Source: Pseudomonadales bacterium
GTDB lineage: Bacteria; Pseudomonadota; Gammaproteobacteria; Pseudomonadales; Azotimanducaceae
Length of the DNA stretch: 64,000 nt
Reading direction: 5' to 3'
Assembly (NCBI GenBank): GCA_028281885.1
Contig: JANQJA010000021.1
Coordinates: 62,001-126,000, forward strand
Shown here piece by piece: positions 1 through 8,951 of the stretch; positions within the stretch are counted from its first letter, which is position 1, and every line of letters begins with the position of its first letter. The translations under genes were made by a program, and so were the position numbers. The notes below the pieces were generated by a model. It worked only from the letters and a program-made list of their open reading frames with translations, was not told the origin of the DNA and ran no database searches.

Positions 1-697
1 GCCGCTTCAGTGTTGCGAGTCTCTCTATCTCCGGGTCTTCAAAGGTGGAGGTCCTTCCGTCCCACTTGACCGATCGCGTAACGAACATGCCATCAGTATA
101 AGCGTAGGCAACATTGTCGTTACCTGTCCACGCGAAGTCGGTGCGGGCATAGGGCGAGGTCTGCCAAGAATGCCGAACCAGACCTTCGCGCTGCACGGTT
201 TCACGTAGGTGCGTGGTGATACCCATGTCACCCAGCACATTGAGGGGCAGGTAAGGCAGGATCAGCATCGGACCAAGCAGCGCGAGGCCAATCAAGACAC
301 TCATCACTTCAGCAGCATAAAGTCCATGGGTCAGATCGTTTTCCCTGACGCGGTGGTAAGCCTGGGTCGATGCGAATCCAAACAGGGCAAAGGGTAGGGC
401 AAAGAGGCACGACCACCAGGCGGCCTCCAGAAAAAATAGCGGAATGGCAACAAACGGTATCGAGATAACACCGATAGCGACAACGATTGGAAAGGCAATA
501 ATCTGACCCCAGCGTGCCGCAGCCAGTGCACCTACACCTATGCCGAATAGACAGACGGCAAGGATCAGATAGGCCAGGTCATAGAAGAACAGCACAGATG
601 CATGCCGAGTGACGACCAACTCCCAGGCGCCAATCAACAGACCCAGCAACGTGATCGCGGTAAACGTACCTATGATTTCTTTGCGTTGCTCTGTCAT
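1..697 (-). CDS. Partial integral membrane protein, possibly spermidine-synthase-like fusion
   Basis: An open frame starts at an ATG (695-697) and continues off the left edge with no stop, giving about 232 residues. The first 150 or so residues are strongly hydrophobic with four to six probable membrane segments. A soluble stretch follows with a TSPYARTDF motif and a segment reading AYAYTDGMFVTRSVKWDG. That soluble stretch resembles the start of the polyamine-synthase-like domain in membrane-anchored spermidine synthase homologues, but the diagnostic methyltransferase-fold motifs lie outside the window, so the family is an inference. It is transcribed away from the transglycosylase gene at 786; the 88 bases between them should hold both promoters. 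Confidence 0.6.
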   Translation of the reverse strand, partial: MTEQRKEIIGTFTAITLLGLLIGAWELVVTRHASVLFFYDLAYLILAVCLFGIGVGALAAARWGQIIAFPIVVAIGVISIPFVAIPLFFLEAAWWSCLFALPFALFGFASTQAYHRVRENDLTHGLYAAEVMSVLIGLALLGPMLILPYLPLNVLGDMGITTHLRETVQREGLVRHSWQTSPYARTDFAWTGNDNVAYAYTDGMFVTRSVKWDGRTSTFEDPEIERLATLKR

Positions 698-785
698 GTG
701 CTGGGCTTATCTACAACTGGAGGCTGATATAGACTTGAGCTCATAAAGGCAGTTTAACCGGCAAGTTTGGGAGGAGAGCAACGAG

Positions 786-1835
786 ATGCCCAAAGTGTGG
801 CGGTACTTTTTAGTCAGATCGGTGTTCGCCATTACACGTCAACGGGTTCCTGACTTCTTCGCTATTTTGCTGCTGCTGGTCTCCACCAGCGCGTGTGCGG
901 ATGAATTTTCCGAATGGCTTAAGGACATTCAGCGTCAGGCGCTCGATCTGGGTGTCAGCGAATCCACGGTGGCTTTACTCTCGAATCTTGAACCCGATGC
1001 GCGGGTCATCGGGTTTGATCGCCGCCAGCCTGAGTTTGTGCAGTCATTCGATGAATACCTGACAGCACGGGTGACGGATTCCCGGATTCGGACCGCTCAG
1101 GCACTATTTGGTGAACACCGGCAACTGCTGCAGCAGATTGGTGACCGCTATGGCGTGGATCCGCAATACCTCATTGCATTCTGGGGTCTGGAGTCGAGTT
1201 TCGGTCGCTACCAGGGCAGTTACTCGGTGTTGCGATCACTGGCGACTCTCGCCCATGATCCGAGGCGCTCGGCGTTTTTTACCGACGAGTTGTTCGACGC
1301 GTTGCGAATTCTGGATGAGGGCCACATCCCGCCCGACGAGTTCGTAGGCGGCTGGGCCGGGGCCATGGGTCAGAACCAGTTTCTGCCCTCGAGCTTTCGT
1401 CGCTATGCCCAGGACTTTGATGGTGACGGCCGCAAGAATATCTGGAGTAGTGAAGTGGATGTCTGGGCATCCATTGCCAATTACCTCAGCGTCAACGGCT
1501 GGCGCCCCGGAGCGGGCTGGGGCTCACGTGCCGATGTGTCGGCGCCGCTGGATCTTCTGGCGCTGGCCCGCGAACCCCGGGAGACGACCTGCCGGGCCGT
1601 GACTCAACACACAACGACGCTGTCGTTTGAGAAATGGCAGGAACTCGGGGTGACGCCCAGGTCAACCCTCGATCCTGTTCAGCAGTGGGCCATGATTGTG
1701 CCGGGCGATGGAGATACGCAACACTACCTGGTTGGGGGTAACTTTCGCACCATCCTGCATTACAACTGCGCCAACAAGTACGCGGTGTCGGTAGGCCTGC
1801 TGGCTGACGCGATACTGGCGGGGTCTAGCCCATGA
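786..1835 (+). CDS. Lytic murein transglycosylase, MltB family
   Basis: Periplasmic enzyme predicted to cleave the MurNAc-GlcNAc bond of peptidoglycan, forming 1,6-anhydro ends. The 349-residue protein begins with a basic stretch and a hydrophobic core (about residues 22-38) ending in SACADE, which fits a Sec signal peptide cut after ACA; there is no canonical lipobox. The catalytic glutamate is in WGLESSFG (E136). The family signature GGWAGAMGQNQFLPSSF lies at 188-204, followed by a DGDGR segment. The end reads YAVSVGLLADAI, where this group normally stops, so there is no extra peptidoglycan-binding domain. A GGAGAG ribosome binding site precedes the ATG. The 3' end overlaps the convergent small gene by 11 bases. 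Confidence 0.9.
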   Translation: MPKVWRYFLVRSVFAITRQRVPDFFAILLLLVSTSACADEFSEWLKDIQRQALDLGVSESTVALLSNLEPDARVIGFDRRQPEFVQSFDEYLTARVTDSRIRTAQALFGEHRQLLQQIGDRYGVDPQYLIAFWGLESSFGRYQGSYSVLRSLATLAHDPRRSAFFTDELFDALRILDEGHIPPDEFVGGWAGAMGQNQFLPSSFRRYAQDFDGDGRKNIWSSEVDVWASIANYLSVNGWRPGAGWGSRADVSAPLDLLALAREPRETTCRAVTQHTTTLSFEKWQELGVTPRSTLDPVQQWAMIVPGDGDTQHYLVGGNFRTILHYNCANKYAVSVGLLADAILAGSSP

Positions 1836-2166
1836 CCTGGTCAAAAATTCCTTCGTTGTAGCCGACGAGCAACGTCTTGCCGAGTCTGATCAGCGGGGCG
1901 CGCATATTGCCGGTTGGACCAAGCATGGCGTTCAGGGCATCCTCATTCAGAGAGGATGAGATATCGAACTCGTTCACCTGTTTGCCTTTCATGGCGATCA
2001 AGCGGTTCGCCTGTTTTGCCAGGTCGCGGCAGTCTGCCGCCTGCAGTTTTCGGCTTGCAGGGACTGATTCCCGGACGGTATGACCGCGTGTCGCAAGATA
2101 GGCATTGACCTTGGTACAGGCCGGACAGCCCTTGCCCCTGTCGTAAAACCAGTCAATCTGACTCAT
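1825..2166 (-). CDS. ArsC/Spx-like thioredoxin-fold protein
   Basis: Small protein of 113 residues with an N-terminal CPAC motif (C14, C17) after a short beta strand, the place of the redox site in ArsC/Spx-type thioredoxin folds. The stretch MRAPLIRLGKTLLVGYNEG near the C terminus matches the cis-proline region of that fold (RAPLI). It belongs to the group annotated as ArsC-family (seleno)proteins; here both positions are ordinary cysteine. The substrate is unknown: arsenate reduction is possible, but no ars genes are nearby. It converges on the transglycosylase gene with an 11-base overlap and diverges from the TerB-like gene at 2229. Confidence 0.75.
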   Translation of the reverse strand: MSQIDWFYDRGKGCPACTKVNAYLATRGHTVRESVPASRKLQAADCRDLAKQANRLIAMKGKQVNEFDISSSLNEDALNAMLGPTGNMRAPLIRLGKTLLVGYNEGIFDQVMG

Positions 2167-2228
2167 GACGCTAGACTCTCAGTTTGAGTGAAGGATAATG
2201 AATTGTAACGATTGGGTGGACCCGGGGC

Positions 2229-2696
2229 ATGGCGACCGACATCGAAACTTTTTTTGATATCTACGTGCGACCGCATGGTGGTCGTATTGATCGTCGAGGA
2301 TTTGCCGCGAGATATGCGGCGGCGGCATTGCTGGTCGCCTGCAGCCGGGCGGATGCCGATCAGGATCCTGAAGAGGACCGGGTGATTGCGGAGATACTGT
2401 CTTCCACTTTCGAGCTGTCCCAGCGCACGGTTGACCAGATCATGCGCCTGATAGACCAAGCCGAGGCTGACGGCCAGACACTGGAGACGGTCACCGATCT
2501 CGTCAGGGAGTATTACGCAGTTGGTGATCGCCGTTCCCTGCTCAAAGACATCTGGCGAGTCGCCTATGCTGACGGGCGCATCGATGTGTACGAAGAACGC
2601 TTTATCGATCGAGTTGCGTCGTTACTCGAGTTAACGGAAAACGATGTTGTTGAGGCGCGTGCGATTGCGGAGACTTTCAGTTCTCCGCCTGCATAA
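2229..2696 (+). CDS. TerB-like protein
   Basis: A 155-residue, all-helical acidic protein of the TerB/TerB-like family. The first helix pair contains ALLVACSRADADQDPEED and the second half KDIWRVAYADGRIDVYEE; these paired acidic A-D-G/Q-x-D/E-x-E repeats are the family hallmark and have been proposed to bind metal. There is no signal peptide, so it should be cytoplasmic. The name comes from tellurite resistance, but no ter genes are near and stand-alone copies have no settled role. The last 20 bases overlap the end of the convergent thioesterase gene. Confidence 0.8.
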   Translation: MATDIETFFDIYVRPHGGRIDRRGFAARYAAAALLVACSRADADQDPEEDRVIAEILSSTFELSQRTVDQIMRLIDQAEADGQTLETVTDLVREYYAVGDRRSLLKDIWRVAYADGRIDVYEERFIDRVASLLELTENDVVEARAIAETFSSPPA

Positions 2697-3081
2697 AGTG
2701 ACCTTGCGCTTCGGCGATCAACTCATCGTTATCCTGCCGGATCATAAGGCCCTGCATCTGGATCAGTCGTCCCTTCGACTTCAGCTGACGCCCTTCGAGT
2801 CGAACGGGCGTTCCCGTTGGTAGTTCAGCCTTGTAACGAATATCGCATTTTGCGGTATAGGCCCGGATTCCCCGCAGGAAGATCCAGTTCGCCATGACAT
2901 CGTCGAGGGCGCTGAAGATCAATCCGCCATGGGTGATGCCAACGTAACCGCAGTGTTCTTCCGCCGGGGTGTACTCTGTCAGACAGACGTTGTGTTCAAT
3001 CCGAAAAGTGAGGTTGAGTCCAATCGGGTTTGAGGGCCCGCAGACAAAACAGTGGTTGGCGTCGTCGCGTAACAGGCTCAT
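2677..3081 (-). CDS. PaaI-family hotdog thioesterase
   Basis: Predicted acyl-CoA thioesterase of 134 residues. The N terminus has NHCFVCGPSNPIGLNL, typical of one PaaI-like subgroup, and the central hotdog helix reads HGGLIFSALDDVMANW, with HGG followed by the acidic residue expected in the active site. The ATG at 3079-3081 is preferred because it sits directly before SLLRDDANHCFVCG; an upstream GTG at 3120 would add 13 residues unlike the family, and neither start has a strong ribosome binding site. Substrate unknown; short or aromatic acyl-CoAs are usual. Confidence 0.85.
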   Translation of the reverse strand: MSLLRDDANHCFVCGPSNPIGLNLTFRIEHNVCLTEYTPAEEHCGYVGITHGGLIFSALDDVMANWIFLRGIRAYTAKCDIRYKAELPTGTPVRLEGRQLKSKGRLIQMQGLMIRQDNDELIAEAQGHFMQAEN

Positions 3082-3154
3082 GGGGCACCAGGGTAATGCT
3101 TCGGAAGCTGATCCTAGCACGGCGTGTTCAGGTGGGGCGGGTCAGACCAGAGGG

Positions 3155-4219
3155 TCACGCCGCCTGGGAGGCATCTCGGGTGCTATGTCGCCTGACCCGA
3201 ACATCTGCCCAGGTCTCTGCAGCCAGTTCTTCGACTGACTGGGTCTGGCCGCCGATCAGCCAGGCGGCAATCTGCTCATGAACGCTGCCAAAGTCGACTT
3301 GCACGACATCATGCTCATCCAACCAGTCTCCGATCGAGTTTGGTTCCAGGGTGTAGGCGACACGCGCGTAATCAAGTTGTTCCAGCGCCAGGGCGTTGGA
3401 CAACTGTTCGAGCTGCTTGTCGACCGGTCGGGTCATCACCCGAATACCGAGACTCAGGCATTCACTGATGAGTTCAAAACCGGCGTTGCAGATTACCCCT
3501 TCGGCAGTGACGAGGTCCTGCTTGAATCCATCCCGGGACAGCGCTCGTTGATGAATGTTGCCCTGATCGCCATCCACCAGACCCGGGCCGTAGACAAAGA
3601 ACTGGTGTGATTCAACGTCGCGAAGCATGCGGATGACTTTCTGCTGGCCCTCGAACGGCAGGTAGACAACGACTTTTTTGTCCTCTGTGGACTGTCGGGT
3701 ATGTCCGGCGAGGTCAATGATTGGCGGCAGGATGGGATAACCAAAATGATGCCAGTGCAGACCGAGCGAACTGGCGACGGGCGCAAAGATTTTCATCCCA
3801 TGCCTGGTCAGCAGGCTTTCGCCCTGCATTGGAACCGGATACTGGAATGCGTACTGGTGGCCGATACCGAGTGCGTTTCGGCCTGAAAATCTCGCGGCCC
3901 AGGCGACGACAGGTTCATAATCCAGAAGGATGTGGTCGTATCCACGCAGGTCCAGAATCAGTGTATCGGACAGCAGTTGCACATAGTTATTGTTAAAGAA
4001 GGTCTTGAGATACTGAACGCGTCCGTTCTTTGATTGGAAGGTCAGGCCGCGACGCCAGAGGAAATCGCCGGACATGACATCGTACAGGGCTTCCCGTTCC
4101 CGTCCGGAGATCAGCCAGGTGACCTCAACGTCACTGTAGTTGGAAAATGCGGTGGCCATGGCATGGGCGCGGGACATGTGCCCATTGCCGGTGCCCTGAA
4201 CACCATAGAGGAATCTCAT
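3155..4219 (-). CDS. Glycosyltransferase, MJ1255/VC2487 family
   Basis: A 354-residue GT-B-type glycosyltransferase of the MJ1255/VC2487 group. The N terminus reads MRFLYGVQGTGNGHMSRA, the G-x-GNGH-x-SR acceptor-side loop shared with MurG-like enzymes. The C-terminal nucleotide-sugar site is suggested by GVICNAGFELISECLSLG followed by a conserved PVDKQLEQLSNA stretch. Donor and acceptor are unknown. The start overlaps the stop of the PAP2 phosphatase gene upstream by four bases (shared ATGA), so the two are translationally coupled; this suggests a lipid-linked glycan or glycolipid pathway. Confidence 0.85.
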   Translation of the reverse strand: MRFLYGVQGTGNGHMSRAHAMATAFSNYSDVEVTWLISGREREALYDVMSGDFLWRRGLTFQSKNGRVQYLKTFFNNNYVQLLSDTLILDLRGYDHILLDYEPVVAWAARFSGRNALGIGHQYAFQYPVPMQGESLLTRHGMKIFAPVASSLGLHWHHFGYPILPPIIDLAGHTRQSTEDKKVVVYLPFEGQQKVIRMLRDVESHQFFVYGPGLVDGDQGNIHQRALSRDGFKQDLVTAEGVICNAGFELISECLSLGIRVMTRPVDKQLEQLSNALALEQLDYARVAYTLEPNSIGDWLDEHDVVQVDFGSVHEQIAAWLIGGQTQSVEELAAETWADVRVRRHSTRDASQAA

Positions 4220-4743
4220 ACCAGCAGGCTAAGCCAGTAGACTGCTCCTGCGATGCTGGCACCCATCAGGGCGCCGACTGCAATATCGGTTGGGAAGTGA
4301 ACGCCAAGGATGACGCGTGAGGCGCCGACAGCGATTGCCCAGGCGTAGAGTCCGGCAAAGGCCGGGCCAAAAAAGATGACCAGCATCGAGGTCATCAGAA
4401 AAGCGGCTGAAGTATGCCCGGAAGGGAAACTGAACTCGTCGGCTGCAACGATAGCGCTTTGGAATCCGGGCACGATACTGGCGGGGCGACGCCGTTTGAA
4501 ACTGTGCTTGGCGATTGGGTAGATGGTGCGTTCGATGGCGAATGCTGCGCCGCAGACATACAGGAACTGTTCGGCCAGTTGCGGGTATCCCAACAGGTAG
4601 ATGAGCACCGGGACGATAGGATAAAACCAGCCGTCCCCGGTGGCCGAGAGAATGCGCGCACTCTTTGAGAGTGTCCCGTGTAGCTGGGACGCCATGATGC
4701 GTTGAAACGTCGTTACATCCCAGCGATGGATCGTCTCTAGCAT
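4216..4743 (-). CDS. PAP2-superfamily membrane phosphatase
   Basis: Membrane phosphatase of 175 residues with all three PAP2 motifs: KHSFKRRRP, SFPSGHTSAAF and SRVILGVHFPTD, including the catalytic histidines of motifs 2 and 3. Four to six membrane helices surround them. Relatives dephosphorylate undecaprenyl pyrophosphate, phosphatidylglycerol phosphate or lipid A. It is first in a two-gene operon with the glycosyltransferase at 3155-4219 (four-base overlap), so a lipid-phosphate carrier is a likely substrate, by inference. The 201 bases before the desaturase gene should hold the promoter; I see no clear hexamers there. Confidence 0.88.
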   Translation of the reverse strand: MLETIHRWDVTTFQRIMASQLHGTLSKSARILSATGDGWFYPIVPVLIYLLGYPQLAEQFLYVCGAAFAIERTIYPIAKHSFKRRRPASIVPGFQSAIVAADEFSFPSGHTSAAFLMTSMLVIFFGPAFAGLYAWAIAVGASRVILGVHFPTDIAVGALMGASIAGAVYWLSLLV

Positions 4744-4944
4744 GCCGTCTCACACTTTGGAACTGTTGATTTGCAGCGGAGTTTGATCCTGCGATGTTAA
4801 TTTTCCATTAAGCCAATGTTGTTTTTCAAGCTAAACCTGACCCTGTGCCAGGCCCCTGAAATACGCTGTGCAGGTCGGGATGTGTCAAACCGGAGGCAAA
4901 AAAGGGGTTAACGCCGGGGCGTTTGCGAGGGTCGGCGGTCAGCT

Positions 4945-5760
4945 CTAACCGGCCGGCCCTGTGACTCTTAGCAGGTAGCGTCGGAACAACGCCCAGAACG
5001 GATCGATGTAGAGTTCCTCCGGAATCTGGTGCTTGATCTCTTCGTGCAGGCGGGGCAGGTCTGACCAGTGCAGTCCCTGTTTGTAGTGGTGGGCGGTGTG
5101 GTATCCGAGGTTGCCGGTCAGCCGGTTAAAGAGGGGGTCGGTGATGTTGTAGGACGCTTCAAAGGGATCGTCCGTGTCCAGGCCCGCGTGATGATCGTAG
5201 GTTGCCCAGGCGGTGATCAGCATGCCGGTGATCATGGGCAGGACGAATAGAAACAGCGCGGGTACAGGATTGTAGGCAACCAGGCCAAATACCAGGGCGA
5301 CGGTCAGGGCGGTGTAGATCAGGTGAGTCCTTAGCAGCCGGGGATATCGTTTGCCCACGACCCAACCACGATAGTACGAAGTCAGTGCCACATTCAGGGT
5401 GTATTCAAGCGTCCCCATCTGTGTGCCGTCCCGGCGTTGCCAGCGACTTTCGTCTCTGCTCTGGTCGAGGTAGTTGTGATGGTGGCCCAACACATGGTGC
5501 AGTAACCACAGGTGTGTGGTGACGCCGGTATGCAGGGCATAGCTCATCTCCAGCAGTCGATTGAGCGGCGTCCACTTGAAGGTCCGCGTGTGCTGATGAT
5601 GATGATTCCAGGCGCAGATGCAGCCTTTGGGAATAATCGTCAGCAGAAACCACGTGAGCAGGAGCCAGACGTTGTTGACCGTGAAATAAAGGACAAAATC
5701 AGCGACGGTCAGGGAAACAATCAGGAGGATCGGTAGTCGATCCGCGGGGTGACGAAACAC
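4945..5760 (-). CDS. Membrane fatty acid desaturase family protein
   Basis: Di-iron membrane desaturase of 271 residues. Histidine boxes are visible at H53-H57 (NHHHQH), H88-H95 (HHVLGHHH) and H221-H225 (GYHTAHH), with an extra YDHH at 189-191. Hydrophobic stretches before box 1 and between boxes 2 and 3 give the usual two membrane hairpins. It probably inserts a double bond into, or hydroxylates, an acyl chain; regiospecificity cannot be read from sequence. The start is a GTG (5758-5760) with a weak ribosome binding site. The neighbouring plsC gene, 65 bases upstream on the same strand, fits a role in membrane lipid composition. Confidence 0.88.
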   Translation of the reverse strand: MFRHPADRLPILLIVSLTVADFVLYFTVNNVWLLLTWFLLTIIPKGCICAWNHHHQHTRTFKWTPLNRLLEMSYALHTGVTTHLWLLHHVLGHHHNYLDQSRDESRWQRRDGTQMGTLEYTLNVALTSYYRGWVVGKRYPRLLRTHLIYTALTVALVFGLVAYNPVPALFLFVLPMITGMLITAWATYDHHAGLDTDDPFEASYNITDPLFNRLTGNLGYHTAHHYKQGLHWSDLPRLHEEIKHQIPEELYIDPFWALFRRYLLRVTGPAG

Positions 5761-5825
5761 AACAGTATGTTCTTGTTAGATGGCGCGAATCCTATAAGTG
5801 AGGGCGATAAAAGTAAAGGTGAAGG

Positions 5826-6629
5826 CTAGCGCCGTCGAGCGAGCGCAGTGGCGATGACTTCCCGCGCCTGCCGGGATAACGCTCTGGCATCCGGCTCGGA
5901 GAGCCCGGTTGTAGCGATGGGTGCGCCGATTTCCATGTGAACCTGTCCTGGAACGATATCGAGCGTGTCGGACGGCAGCACCTTGCGGGTATCGTGGATT
6001 GTCACCGGCAGAATGGGCAGTCCCGTCTCGATGGCGAACCTGAAGGCGCCCCGTTTGAACTGGCCGAGATCGCCGTCCCGGCTCCGGGTCCCCTCCGGGA
6101 AGAACGCCACCGAAATGCCATCCTTGATGCGCGTACGCGCTTCATTGATCGAACCAAGCGCGGCTTCCGTGTTTGAGCGGTCAATATAGATGTGTCCCAT
6201 TTTGTCACAGGCGAGTCCCAGCACAGGGACACGGCGTAGTTCAGCTTTCATCACCCAACGGATATCGACGCCGAGAAACCCGTACAGGACATAGATGTCT
6301 ACCAGGCTCTGGTGGTTGGCGACGATCACGTAGGACTGGCCTGGCGCCAGGTTCTCCAGGCCAGAGATGGAGACCTTCATCAGGCTTGCTGCCGCATTGA
6401 GGCGTGCCCAGAATCGCGCGAACAGCCGCGATGCCAGGTCAGGCCGGCCGCAGAAACAGAACAATAGCACCGGCATGGCCAGGAACGGGGTCGAGAATGC
6501 TAGAACCGGTGCTATGACAATCCAGCGGTAGGCGAACTGCAGGGCGATGACCAGTTTCGGGTAGGACAGGGAGGTTTTTAAAGTGTTCAGCTGGGTAACC
6601 GGTGTGTCAGCGATAGCTTTTTGAATCAA
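5826..6629 (-). CDS. plsC: 1-acyl-sn-glycerol-3-phosphate acyltransferase
   Basis: Predicted to acylate lysophosphatidic acid to phosphatidic acid at the inner membrane. The PlsC motifs are clear: NHQSLVD at 105-111 (motif I, catalytic H and D) and FFPEGTRS at 176-183 (motif III), with a hydrophobic anchor before motif I (about 25-62). The length of 267 is normal for the family. No ATG fits the N terminus; a TTG at 6627-6629 gives the longest form and the true start could be slightly downstream. It lies upstream of the desaturase gene in the same direction. Confidence 0.88.
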   Translation of the reverse strand: MIQKAIADTPVTQLNTLKTSLSYPKLVIALQFAYRWIVIAPVLAFSTPFLAMPVLLFCFCGRPDLASRLFARFWARLNAAASLMKVSISGLENLAPGQSYVIVANHQSLVDIYVLYGFLGVDIRWVMKAELRRVPVLGLACDKMGHIYIDRSNTEAALGSINEARTRIKDGISVAFFPEGTRSRDGDLGQFKRGAFRFAIETGLPILPVTIHDTRKVLPSDTLDIVPGQVHMEIGAPIATTGLSEPDARALSRQAREVIATALARRR

Positions 6630-6738
6630 GGGATTATGACAAATCCAGGTGAGGTCTGGCGACCACTTGACGATTGTGAATTAAGAAGGAAAATACGTAA
6701 GTAATTACATAAATTTGACATCAATGGAGATCGGTCCA

Positions 6739-7716
6739 ATGTCTGATCTGATGGCGGAACTCGGGGCACTGGCACTGGGGAGTCGGCTCAAACGGCTGGT
6801 CGACAGCCTGATGCAGGATGGCATTCGCGTTTATCGGGATTCCGGACTGCACTTCGAGCCCCGTTGGTTTCCCGTCTATTACTACTTGTCGCGCCGCGGT
6901 CCCAGTGCGATCACTGACATCGCCAGGGGGCTGGGTGTGAGCCATCCCTCGGTGAATCAGGTCGCCAAGGAACTGATCAAGGCTGATCTGGCTGCAACCT
7001 ATAAAGACACTAGCGATAAACGTAAGCGAGTACTCGCTTTAACCCGCCAGGGGAAGCAAATGCTGCCCCGGCTTGAGGTGGTCTGGCGGGATATTCGGTC
7101 GTCGCTGGAGGAACTGGTCACGGCGGCGACGGCGGCGGGTCCGGTCGATGAATTTCTTGACGCGGTGGGTGCCATCGAAGTCGCCATCCGGGAACGGGAC
7201 CTGCATACCCGATTTCTGGAGCGCCATGATCCCGAAAGGCTGCGCCGGATCAGTTTGGTGCCGTTGACGGCCGCTGATGAGCCGGCGTTTCGCAGGTTGA
7301 ATGAAGCCTGGATCAGCCAGTTCTTTGAACTGGAAGCGGTGGATCGTGCACTGTTGTCGTCGCCGGCGACCGATGTCATTGATCCCGGTGGTCAGATTCT
7401 ACTGGCGAAGCAACAGCCTGACGGCGAGGTTCTTGCTACCTGTGCTGTGATTCGCCGGGATGAAGTGACCGCGGAACTTGCCAAGATGACAGTCGCCGAA
7501 CAGGTTCGGGGTCAGGGTATCGGCAAGCTGATTGCCCGGGCGGCGCTCGATTGGGCCCGGGAAGCCGGTTTCCGCAAGCTCTATCTCGAGACGAATCGCC
7601 GTTTGGCGCCGGCACTGCGGCTATATCGAGAACTGGGCTTCGTCGAGAAACCCGCCCCCTCTGTTTCGAACTACGCCCGAGCCGATGTCTATCTGGAGCT
7701 CACGCTTCGATCGTGA
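6739..7716 (+). CDS. MarR-type regulator fused to GNAT acetyltransferase
   Basis: Two-domain protein of 325 residues. The first 150 residues are a MarR winged helix, with ITDIARGLGVSHPSVNQVAKEL as recognition helices and a DKRKRVLALTRQGKQML wing. The C-terminal half is a GNAT acetyltransferase with the acetyl-CoA loop VRGQGIGKLIARAAL at about residue 257 and LYRELGF near the end. Such fusions occur across Proteobacteria and Actinobacteria; substrate and target promoter are unknown. The ATG at 6739 is chosen because GGAG lies nine bases upstream; a TTG at 6715 and an ATG at 6724 are in frame but lack a site. An eight-base palindrome, GTAATTAC (6701-6708), lies in the promoter and could be an autoregulatory operator. 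Confidence 0.85.
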   Translation: MSDLMAELGALALGSRLKRLVDSLMQDGIRVYRDSGLHFEPRWFPVYYYLSRRGPSAITDIARGLGVSHPSVNQVAKELIKADLAATYKDTSDKRKRVLALTRQGKQMLPRLEVVWRDIRSSLEELVTAATAAGPVDEFLDAVGAIEVAIRERDLHTRFLERHDPERLRRISLVPLTAADEPAFRRLNEAWISQFFELEAVDRALLSSPATDVIDPGGQILLAKQQPDGEVLATCAVIRRDEVTAELAKMTVAEQVRGQGIGKLIARAALDWAREAGFRKLYLETNRRLAPALRLYRELGFVEKPAPSVSNYARADVYLELTLRS

Positions 7717-7837
7717 TCATCCCGCGGGGTTGTCGTTGATTGAAATGGGAGACGGAAAGACCGACCCGCGAGTCGCAGGTGCCAGGCTGCGCCCAACGGC
7801 GTAGTATCCGTTCGATAACAAGAAGAGGGAGAAAGCC

Positions 7838-8950
7838 ATGCACCATTTGTTCGTCGGCACTCGCAAGGGGGCGTGGATCTTTACCAGCACCGATGGCCGC
7901 AAGGCATGGTCCGTCGATGGCCCGCATTATCTAGGCAGCATCATCAATCATCTTGTCCTTGATCCTCGTGATCGTCAGACGCTGGTGATGGCGTCGTCGG
8001 CGGGTCACCTGGGTCCAACCATCATGACCAGTCGCGATCTTGGCAAGACCTGGTCAGAGTCGTCTCAACCGCCTGCCTTTCCAAAAGCTAACGAAAAGGG
8101 TGAGGGGAGGTCTGTCAGCCACACCTTCTGGCTTGCACCCGGGCACGAGAGTGAACCAGGCGTATGGTGGGCCGGAACGTCGCCACCTGCGATCTTCCGC
8201 AGCGAGGACAATGGCGCGACCTGGGAGCCGGTCAACGGCTGGAACCAGCATCCAATGTATGACAAGTGGTGTCCGAATGCCCCGACCCCGGATGGCGAAC
8301 TGCTGGCGCAAATCTCGATCTGCTCCGATGACAAGAATCATATGTACATATGCACCTCGAGCGGCGGCGTATTTGAAACCACCGACTACGCTGAGACCTG
8401 GGCGCCGTTGAACAAGGGCGTTGAGGCGAATTTTCTGCCAGATCCTTACCCGGAGTATGGCCAGGATGCCCACCAGATTGCGGTGCATCCGAAGGACCCG
8501 ACCCGTATTTACCAGCAGAATCACTGCGGCATCTACCGCATCGATCGACCGGGCGATCGCTGGACCCGCATCGGTGAGAACATGCCCAAAGAGGTGGGAG
8601 ATATTGGATTCTCCGTGGTGGTCGACCCCCGTGAGATCGACACGGCCTGGGTATGGCCCATGGACGGCACAGACGTCTGGCCGCGCACCAGTCCGGGCGG
8701 CAGGCCGGCGGCCTATCGAACGCGGGACGGAGGTCGTAGCTGGGAGCGGCAGGACAATGGATTCCCGACTGAGCAGGGCTGGTTCACGGTGAAGCGGCAG
8801 GCTTTTGTCGGCGACGGGCTCGATCCTGTGGGGCTCTATGTCGGCACGACGGGTGGCGAAATCTGGTCAAGCGTCGATGGGGGCGAATCCTGGTCTAATC
8901 TGGTTCGGCATCTGCCGGAAATCTACTCGCTCCAGGCGATTGAAGTGTGA
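7838..8950 (+). CDS. Asp-box (BNR) beta-propeller protein
   Basis: A 370-residue protein with at least six Asp-box repeats of the S-x-D-x-G-x-T/S-W type: TSTDGRKAW, TSRDLGKTW, RSEDNGATW, ETTDYAETW, RTRDGGRSW and SSVDGGESW. This indicates a sialidase/VPS10-like propeller. There is no signal peptide, so it is probably cytoplasmic, unlike secreted sialidases, and no sialidase arginine triad is obvious; an enzyme activity should not be assumed. A strong ribosome binding site (GAGGGAGAAAG) precedes the ATG. The MoaD/ThiS-like gene begins one base after the stop, so the two form a tight operon. Confidence 0.85.
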   Translation: MHHLFVGTRKGAWIFTSTDGRKAWSVDGPHYLGSIINHLVLDPRDRQTLVMASSAGHLGPTIMTSRDLGKTWSESSQPPAFPKANEKGEGRSVSHTFWLAPGHESEPGVWWAGTSPPAIFRSEDNGATWEPVNGWNQHPMYDKWCPNAPTPDGELLAQISICSDDKNHMYICTSSGGVFETTDYAETWAPLNKGVEANFLPDPYPEYGQDAHQIAVHPKDPTRIYQQNHCGIYRIDRPGDRWTRIGENMPKEVGDIGFSVVVDPREIDTAWVWPMDGTDVWPRTSPGGRPAAYRTRDGGRSWERQDNGFPTEQGWFTVKRQAFVGDGLDPVGLYVGTTGGEIWSSVDGGESWSNLVRHLPEIYSLQAIEV

Positions 8951-8951
8951 C

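Noticed and set aside
786-1835. Lipoprotein signal in the transglycosylase
   Set aside because: The cysteine at 37 follows STSA, without Leu at -3; an ordinary Sec cleavage site after ACA fits better.
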